A stretch of 64,000 nucleotides of DNA from Hydrogenophilus thermoluteolus. Lineage in GTDB: Bacteria > Pseudomonadota > Gammaproteobacteria > Burkholderiales > Rhodocyclaceae. This document shows positions 58,554 to 64,000 of the stretch, one piece after another. Where the stretch lies: contig NZ_AP018558.1 in NCBI RefSeq assembly GCF_003574215.1, forward strand, positions 1,945,501 to 2,009,500, given 5' to 3'. The position numbers and the translations under genes are program-made. The notes under the pieces are model-generated. The model had not been told where the DNA came from, made no database searches, and saw only the letters and a list, made by a program, of their open reading frames with translations. Each line of letters starts with the position of its first letter. Positions within the stretch are counted from its first letter, which is position 1.

Positions 58554-59766
58554 CCCCACCCTTCGCACGCTTTGGTATGTGCACTACCAATCGAGTCCAA
58601 CCGACGGCTCCGCGGTCCATGTTGCCGAATTCATCGCGGCTTTCGCAGCGCTCTGCGCACAAAGCGGTGTGCGCTTTCGTGTCGTCGCGCCTCCACAACG
58701 GTCCAGGGTGCCGACGACGAACGAGACGGTGTGGCGCAAAGTCCGTCGCGCGTTGGGGCGTTACTATCTGCGCGACCTGCTCCTTTTGTGGCGGCAGTGG
58801 CAGCGGTCGCGTCAAGAAGGCGCGCAGCTCGACGCCGATCGCCCCGATCTGGTGATCACCCGTTATGATGCCGAAACGCTGTCGATCCACTGGGCGTGTC
58901 ACAAACGCGGGATCCCTGTGGTCACCGAATTCAACGGCATCGACCGCGGCGAACTAAGAGGCACCTACCTCGACGTCAAACCGCTTCCCTGGTGCGATCG
59001 CCTCTTCAGCAATTGTCATGCGTTCGCCCTCTCAGCGGGCGCGCTTACGGTCACGGGTGCGATCGCCGCGCCGTTACACCGCTGCAACCCAGACCAGAAA
59101 CCGATCACTGTCAATCACAACGGTGTCGATACCACCCGCTTTCACCCCGAGATCGACGCAACACCCCTGCGGCAGCAATGGCAGTGGCCAACCGAGACGG
59201 TGGTAATCGGCTACAGCGGCAGTTTCATCGTCTGGCACCGGCCGCAACGGCTCATCGAAGCGTGGCAGCGGCTTCGCGCAGCAGGCCACCCCGTCGCGCT
59301 GCTCCTCATCGGGCGGCACGACGAAGCGGTTGCGCGCAGGCTAGCGGAGTTGCCCGCGCACGAACGTCGATGGGTCGTCTGGACCGGACATCTGCCTCAT
59401 GACGCGATCCCACAGCACCTGGCGGCGATGGATATCGCGGTGCTGCCCCACACCCAACCCTACTGTTCGCCGCTCAAACTCTTCGAATACATGGCGATGG
59501 GCAAAGCAGTGGTTGCGCCTGACACGGCAGGTGTTCGGGAAGTGCTCACGGCCGAACGCGAAGGGTTGCTGTTCGACCCGGACGACGACTCCACCTTCTT
59601 TGCGGCGCTCGAACGCTTGGTACGCGACGCGCCGCTGCGCCATCGCCTGGGCGACGCGGCACGGGCACGGGTTGAACGGGAATTCACCTGGACGCACAAC
59701 GCGGAGCGAGTCTGGACCACCGTGCAAGCGGCGTGGCAATGGCACCACCAAAAGGCGCGGCGGTGA
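58537..59766 (+). CDS. Family 4-type glycosyltransferase
   Basis: 409-residue GT-B fold glycosyltransferase (group 1/GT4). The C-terminal donor site shows GYSGSFIVWHRPQRL, LHIGRHDE-like VALLLIGRHDE, and the PYCSPLKLFEYMAMGKAVVAPDTAGVREVL stretch (in parts) with the conserved Glu before the loop. An N-terminal acceptor domain begins TLWYVHYQSSPTDGSAVHVAEF. TACAAT at 58496-58501 could be a -10 box. First of three genes likely for a cell-surface polysaccharide. Confidence 0.88.
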   Translation: MDPKPNPTLRTLWYVHYQSSPTDGSAVHVAEFIAAFAALCAQSGVRFRVVAPPQRSRVPTTNETVWRKVRRALGRYYLRDLLLLWRQWQRSRQEGAQLDADRPDLVITRYDAETLSIHWACHKRGIPVVTEFNGIDRGELRGTYLDVKPLPWCDRLFSNCHAFALSAGALTVTGAIAAPLHRCNPDQKPITVNHNGVDTTRFHPEIDATPLRQQWQWPTETVVIGYSGSFIVWHRPQRLIEAWQRLRAAGHPVALLLIGRHDEAVARRLAELPAHERRWVVWTGHLPHDAIPQHLAAMDIAVLPHTQPYCSPLKLFEYMAMGKAVVAPDTAGVREVLTAEREGLLFDPDDDSTFFAALERLVRDAPLRHRLGDAARARVEREFTWTHNAERVWTTVQAAWQWHHQKARR

Positions 59767-59770
59767 CGCG

Positions 59771-60805
59771 ATGACCATTCGGTGGCGCTGTTATACCGAA
59801 CCCTGGTGGCAAACACAACCGGAACGGTGGCACGAATGGGTTGCTGCGGCCGAACTCCCCCTCTTTTGCGACACCCTTTGGCTCGACGCCGTGGTTCGCC
59901 ACTATCGCCCCCGCTTGCGTCTATGGGTTGCATTCGACGGGGCAGAACCACTCGGCGCGCTCCCGCTCGAAGCCGTGCGTTGGCACGGTTTTTCGGCCTG
60001 GCGTTGGCTGGGTGCCGCATTGCACCCCGATCATCTCGACCTCGTCGCCCCTCTGGCGCACCAGGATCGGCTCTGGCACAGTTTTCTCTCCGACGTGGTG
60101 GCACACGCCGACGTCACGCTCCTCTTCTGGGAAGGGGTGCGAAGCACGAGCGCGCTGTTGGCGCTACCGTGGCCGAAAACGCTCGTACTGTGGGATCGGC
60201 CACCCCGGCGCTGCCCCTATATTCCCCTAGCGGGAATCCCAGACATCGACGCGCTGGCACGAAACTGGCGCCCCAAATTGCGTAAAGAACTGGCCTACTG
60301 GCACCGCCGCATCGCACGCGACACTCCGAACGCCACGCTTCGTGCCGTTCCAGCGGACGCGATCGGGGATACCCTGAAGCAGCTCGCTCAGTGGAGCACG
60401 CGCCAGCACGGTGCCGCGTCGGCATGGAACGACCCCCGGTTCGTCGCGTTTCACCATGACCTTTCGCACAGCCTCCACGCCTCGGCGCAACTTGGGCTCT
60501 ACACCTTCGGCGAACCCGGCACACCGTGGGCGATCGCCTACGGCTTTCACGACCAAGGCACCTACCGCTATTACCAACCGGCGTTCGACACCGCTTTTGC
60601 GCGCTTCAGCCCCAGCAAAATGCTCATCGCCGCGCTGCTCGAAACCGGCATCGCAAAGGGGTGGCGGGAGTTCGATTTCCTGCTGGGCGACGAACCCTAC
60701 AAGTTCGAATGGGGACCGCGCGTGCGCGAAGAGGCCGACTGGCGCGTCGCGAAAGGGTGGCTTGGGCGCGTGCTCGTCACGTGGCTGACAGGTTGGTCGC
60801 GATGA
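59771..60805 (+). CDS. GNAT / FemAB-like acyltransferase (CelD-BcsL type)
   Basis: 344-residue protein with a double-GNAT (FemAB/CelD-like, BioF2-like) build. The first half has ELPLFCDTLWLDAVVRHYRP and GALPLEAVRW. The second has LRKELAYWHRRIARDTP, GLYTFGEPGTPWAIAYGFHD, YYQPAFDTAFARFSPSKMLIAALLE (in parts) and the closing FDFLLGDEPYKFEWGP, typical of this family in exopolysaccharide loci. It probably transfers an acyl or aminoacyl group to a sugar precursor. It is 4 nt after the glycosyltransferase and overlaps the flippase (ATGA). Confidence 0.8.
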   Translation: MTIRWRCYTEPWWQTQPERWHEWVAAAELPLFCDTLWLDAVVRHYRPRLRLWVAFDGAEPLGALPLEAVRWHGFSAWRWLGAALHPDHLDLVAPLAHQDRLWHSFLSDVVAHADVTLLFWEGVRSTSALLALPWPKTLVLWDRPPRRCPYIPLAGIPDIDALARNWRPKLRKELAYWHRRIARDTPNATLRAVPADAIGDTLKQLAQWSTRQHGAASAWNDPRFVAFHHDLSHSLHASAQLGLYTFGEPGTPWAIAYGFHDQGTYRYYQPAFDTAFARFSPSKMLIAALLETGIAKGWREFDFLLGDEPYKFEWGPRVREEADWRVAKGWLGRVLVTWLTGWSR

Positions 60806-62259
60806 ATCCCCGTGAGCGCAAAACCGGCAGCGGGATGGCTTGGACGATCGCACGCGCGTTGCTGCAACTTTTCCTCAGCGTCGGTGTCGGCGTTGCGCTT
60901 GCGCGGCTTTTACCGCCGCGTGATTTCGGGGTCGTCGCGATTGCTACCGGTTTTGCCGTCCTTGCCGAAGCGCTGGCGATGGCCGGGTTGGGATCGGCGC
61001 TGATCCAAAAACGGCGCATCCGACGCGCCACGGTCGAAACCACGTGGCTACTCTCGCTTCTGCTCGCTACCCTTTTTCTCGCACTCTTTTTTGCCGCGGC
61101 GCCAATTCTGAGCCTCTGGTTCGACGCGCCGGAACTCAAACCCATTTTGCCGATCATCGGTGCCACCCAAGCGGTAATGACCTTAGGGATCGTACCGCGC
61201 GCGCTCTTGCGCCGCCACCTCCACCTCAAACGATTGGCGCTGATCGATCTCCTCAGCTACGCGCTCGGCTACGCGGCGGTCAGCGTGACGCTCGCATGGC
61301 ACGGCTGGGGCGCCGTCAGCCTCGCGTGGGGATTCTTCGCCTGGTGGCTACTCGCCACCCTGCTTTGCTGGCACGCTTCGCGTATCCGCGTCTGGCGACC
61401 ACGCTGGTCCGCGCAGGAAGGAACGGCGATTGTGCGCTACGGCCTCACGTTGAGCGCCAAGGGGTTTATCGTCTATTTGGGCGGCGCGCTCGACAGCCTG
61501 ATCCTGGGGTGGCTCCTTGGCCCTGCACCGCTTGGCCTCTACCAGCGGGCCGCGCAACTGGCATCGATCCCTCTGCAACGCCTGGGCGCTACGGTCGGCC
61601 ACGTGATGTTTCCGGCGTTTTCGCTGATTCAACAGAATCGGGTGAAATTGGCGTGTGCGCTCCTCGACGCCCAAAAGACGCTCGCGCTCGTCTGTTATCC
61701 GATCCTGGCTGCGCTCGCCGCCGTTCCCGAGGTCGTGATCGTCGCGCTCTACGGCGATGCTTGGCGTGACGCGGCACCCATTCTGCGCATCCTGGCGCTG
61801 ATCGCGATGCTCGATTTGACGCACCATCTGGCTGGCCCTCTGCTCGAAGCGTGTGGCCGCGCCAAAAAAGAGTTGCGCCTGCAAAGCGGCTATCTTGGAC
61901 TCCTTGCCGTCAGTTTGCTGGTTGCGGCCCCATTGGGACTGCACGCTGCAGCGTGGGCGCATCTCATCCCCAGTCTTTACCTCTTGGCAACCATGGGAAC
62001 CGTCGCACTGGGACTTCTACGCCTCGATTGGCGGCCCTGGTTGGGTGCGAACCGCGCAGGCTTAGCGCTCGCTGCGGCGACGGCGCTCACCGCGCTGCTC
62101 CTCTCTTTCGCGGTGCGCACGGCTTTGCCGTCGGCTTCTCCGATCACGGAATTCCTGATCGTCGTGCTCGGTTGCGCGTCGGTCTATGGGGTGGGTCTGT
62201 GGCGTATCCCAGGCCCCCACCAACGGTGGTGGCGCAAAGAAGGCGCGCTCAACGACTGA
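60802..62259 (+). CDS. Wzx-like oligosaccharide flippase
   Basis: 485-residue polytopic membrane protein of the MOP/polysaccharide transport superfamily. LARLLPPRDFGVVAIATGFAVL, GLGSALIQKRRIRR, LLGPAPLGLYQRAAQLASIPLQRL and VMFPAFSLIQQN (in parts) follow the flippase pattern, with about 12-14 helices. It would flip lipid-linked repeat units across the inner membrane for a Wzy-type pathway. Overlaps the preceding GNAT gene by 4 nt and the convergent OmpA-like gene by 11 nt. Confidence 0.88.
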   Translation: MNPRERKTGSGMAWTIARALLQLFLSVGVGVALARLLPPRDFGVVAIATGFAVLAEALAMAGLGSALIQKRRIRRATVETTWLLSLLLATLFLALFFAAAPILSLWFDAPELKPILPIIGATQAVMTLGIVPRALLRRHLHLKRLALIDLLSYALGYAAVSVTLAWHGWGAVSLAWGFFAWWLLATLLCWHASRIRVWRPRWSAQEGTAIVRYGLTLSAKGFIVYLGGALDSLILGWLLGPAPLGLYQRAAQLASIPLQRLGATVGHVMFPAFSLIQQNRVKLACALLDAQKTLALVCYPILAALAAVPEVVIVALYGDAWRDAAPILRILALIAMLDLTHHLAGPLLEACGRAKKELRLQSGYLGLLAVSLLVAAPLGLHAAAWAHLIPSLYLLATMGTVALGLLRLDWRPWLGANRAGLALAAATALTALLLSFAVRTALPSASPITEFLIVVLGCASVYGVGLWRIPGPHQRWWRKEGALND

Positions 62260-63238
62260 GCAGCCAGACCTCGACGACGCGGTTACGCGCTTCGACCACC
62301 CCGTCTGGTGTCGGAACCGGAACGCGCCGCTCACCGTACGCGCGCGCTTCGACGATACGATCGCGCCCGATCCCTTCTGCCGCCAAAAGGCCCAACACGT
62401 GCCGGAGCCGTCGCTGCGCCAACGCGTCGTTGTAGCGCGTGCTCGCCGAAAGGTCGGCATGGGCGGCAACGACGATCATACCCGGGTGCGTTTTGGCCGC
62501 CTGGGCCCAGTCACGCAGTTTTTCCCGTTCCGCCGCCGAGAGCTGATCCTTGTCGAGGTCGAAATAGAGCGACAGGGGCGCACACGCGTTCGCGACACAC
62601 GCAGCAGCACCCTCCGGTTGTCTCGGCGTTGGCGCGGGAGTCACGGCGGGGGCTCCGTTGCCCGCTTCCAGTTGACTCATCGCTTCCTCGTACGCCATGC
62701 GACAACGGTGCACGTACTCAGGATAGCGATTGGCTTCCTGTGATTCCATCCAGCAGTCGAACGCCACCTGCGCCCGCGCGGCAATGCGCGGGTAACGCTG
62801 GTCGGCACCTTGATCGAACGCGCGCATCAGACGGGTTCGCGCATAGATGAGATCCTGAAGCGCATATTTCGGCAACACGCGCGCGGCGATCTCTTCTGGC
62901 CAGATCCGCTCACCGCGCGCGGCGGCGCCTGCGCGCTGCAAAAATTTTGCGGCGTCGGCAAAGTCGCTGGCACTATCGCGCTCGCGCGCCAATTCGCGGT
63001 AGCCCATACTGAGTGCCCCGAGGAAATCTTGCCCGGCCGGTCCGTCGAAGAGGTGATCGGCGTAGCGCTCGACGATCGCACCGCTCGGCGGTGGCGCCGC
63101 GACCCCTTGCGTCGCGGGCAAAACCCCCCGTTCCTTCTCTTCTATTCCCGGCACGTTGTAGGCTGCCGACTGACACCCCGCGATCAATGCCACCACCCCA
63201 ACCGCGACCAACGGCAAACGAGACGTTCGCACTTCCAC
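62249..63238 (-). CDS. OmpA-like lipoprotein
   Basis: 329-residue lipoprotein (lipobox LIAGC near Cys22) with a C-terminal OmpA-like domain: SLYFDLDKDQLSAAE, VVAAHADLSAS, ALAQRRLRHVLGLLAAEGIGRDRIVEARAYGE (in parts), and VEARNRVVEVWL. The middle (ALQDLIYARTRLMRAFDQGA, FDCWMESQEANRYPEYVHRC) is helical and Cys-containing and may be a separate module. It is convergent with the flippase and sits opposite the polysaccharide export gene, suggesting an envelope or export role. Confidence 0.85.
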   Translation of the reverse strand: MEVRTSRLPLVAVGVVALIAGCQSAAYNVPGIEEKERGVLPATQGVAAPPPSGAIVERYADHLFDGPAGQDFLGALSMGYRELARERDSASDFADAAKFLQRAGAAARGERIWPEEIAARVLPKYALQDLIYARTRLMRAFDQGADQRYPRIAARAQVAFDCWMESQEANRYPEYVHRCRMAYEEAMSQLEAGNGAPAVTPAPTPRQPEGAAACVANACAPLSLYFDLDKDQLSAAEREKLRDWAQAAKTHPGMIVVAAHADLSASTRYNDALAQRRLRHVLGLLAAEGIGRDRIVEARAYGERRVPVPTPDGVVEARNRVVEVWLLSR

Positions 63239-63343
63239 GATACGACCTCCCTACCCGCTCGACATGTCTTACAATATACACGACAAATTGCGCCATAACG
63301 AACGAAACACCCACAAAAATTCGATCGTGCGCGATTTATCCAC

Positions 63344-63349
63344 TATACT
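63344..63349 (+). promoter_or_regulatory. Candidate -10 box of the OPX gene
   Basis: TATACT, 33 nt before the OPX start codon; the -35 region (TTCGAT at 63320-63325, 18-nt spacer) is weak. The 144-nt divergent gap also holds a possible minus-strand -10 (TATATT) for the OmpA-like gene. Confidence 0.45.
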
Positions 63350-63382
63350 GTCATCAGCAGATCGAATAGGGGGGGTACGTTT

Positions 63383-64000
63383 ATGTCGGTTTTTCGGCTG
63401 CGCAAAGGGTTCATGGCACTGGTTGCAGTAACCCTGATCCTCACGGGATGCGCCACCCCGCGGCCAGAGATCCCCAACGGGGTTTCCGTCCATACTTCCG
63501 ACGTGCGGGAAAATACCGCGCTCTTCGTCGGGCGCGACTATCTCCTCTCCCCAGGTGACGAACTCGAAATCGTCTACCAATTCGACACGCAACTCCAACC
63601 CGAATACCGGCTGGCGATCGGCGACCAGATCCGGGTCGAATTCGTCGACTACCCGCAGCTCGATCGCACGGTCGACGTCCGCCCGGACGGGCGGATCACC
63701 GTTCCGTACATCGGGGACGTCAGCGCCGCAGGAAAAACCCCGGAGGAATTGGCGCGTGACCTCGATCGCCTCTACAGCAAACTGCTCACAAAGCCCCGTA
63801 GCACCGTAAGCTTGGTACGCTACGGTCAGCGCATCCGCGACCTCAAAGAAGCGATCCGCACCGCAACGCGCGGGCAGAGCCGGTTGACGGTCGTCGGACC
63901 CGACGGCCGAATCACGCTCCCGCTGATCGAACCGATCTTCGTCGCCGGGAAAACGATCGACGAAGCCCAGCGGGCGATCACCGCGGCGTATGCCCGTGTC
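63383..64000 (+). CDS. OPX polysaccharide export lipoprotein, C-terminal part outside window
   Basis: Outer-membrane polysaccharide export protein (Wza/KpsD group), 206 codons visible. A lipobox LTGC (Cys21) is followed by a Poly_export domain: EYRLAIGDQIRVEFVDYPQ, RPDGRITVPYIGDVSAAGKTPEEL (in parts), then a SLBB-like strand region and a second DGRITLPLIEPIFVAGKTIDEA copy. It would form the periplasm-spanning export channel for the polysaccharide made by the upstream glycosyltransferase and flippase genes. The gene continues beyond the window. Confidence 0.88.
   Translation, partial: MSVFRLRKGFMALVAVTLILTGCATPRPEIPNGVSVHTSDVRENTALFVGRDYLLSPGDELEIVYQFDTQLQPEYRLAIGDQIRVEFVDYPQLDRTVDVRPDGRITVPYIGDVSAAGKTPEELARDLDRLYSKLLTKPRSTVSLVRYGQRIRDLKEAIRTATRGQSRLTVVGPDGRITLPLIEPIFVAGKTIDEAQRAITAAYARV

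Overview
The window is GC-rich, densely coded chromosome from a Gram-negative bacterium, most likely a betaproteobacterium. The signs are the gene order gyrA-serC-pheA-hisC-tyrA, the neighbourhood ompA-ubiG, the order metK ... ahcY-tlyA-metF with an SAH riboswitch, a UbiK-type factor, and a tmRNA tag reading ANDERFAVAA. The overall content would suit a Hydrogenophilaceae-like genome, but that family assignment is inference. No insertion sequence, prophage, CRISPR array or integrase was seen.

Layout. 1-6740 (minus): aromatic amino acid and serine genes tyrA (partial), hisC, pheA, serC, then gyrA. 6802-10165 (plus): an MTA/SAH-type deaminase, an OmpA-like protein, ubiG and a thioesterase. 10279-13490: tmRNA, tRNA-Phe, two divergent envelope proteins, a DUF1178 protein and a Gly-Cys-Gly tRNA cluster. 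13556-15419 (minus): two LpxL/HtrB-type acyltransferases. 15404-21300 (plus): a methyl-cycle block with metK behind a SAM-II-type pseudoknot leader, a CaCA antiporter, ahcY behind an SAH riboswitch, tlyA and metF. 21340-22404: an NlpC/P60 lipoprotein.

22433-39008 is one long minus-strand array. Its distal part looks like a glutarate module: glutaryl-CoA dehydrogenase, DUF1850 protein, TAXI-TRAP permease and binding protein, and a CaiB/BaiF CoA-transferase, with a SMUG1-type uracil-DNA glycosylase and a dienelactone hydrolase upstream. Its proximal part is a Cys-type molybdenum formate dehydrogenase operon (Fe-S protein, TorD-like chaperone, Tat peptide, FdhA, FdhB, a small lipoprotein, cytochrome b, MobB, DsrE-like protein, DUF2237 protein). 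Maturation genes (DUF3306, DUF3305, fdhD) sit just upstream.

41154-46054: ubiK, an AmpG-type permease, an orphan small protein, metW-metX and mtnA. 46061-50130: a proteostasis cluster (ftsH, two Hsp20 genes, an HtrA protease) with a sigma-32-like promoter. 50152-53245: dgkA, a sigma-54 activator with a cysteine-containing PAS domain, a sigma-54 promoter that leads into a terminator within about 130 nt (candidate small RNA or attenuated leader), and a SLAC1/TehA channel. 53279-58553: cobalamin genes cobQ, cbiB and a CobD/CobC-type aminotransferase, with selO inserted. 58537-64000: the start of an envelope polysaccharide locus (glycosyltransferase, GNAT/FemAB-like protein, flippase, OmpA-like lipoprotein, OPX export protein, cut by the window edge).

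Taken together, the methyl-cycle genes dispersed over 40 kb (deaminase, metK, ahcY, metF, metW/X, mtnA) have two classes of RNA control, one apparently reading SAM and one reading SAH. The most unusual elements are the metK leader, the sigma-54-driven short transcript, and a start-codon hairpin on htrA.
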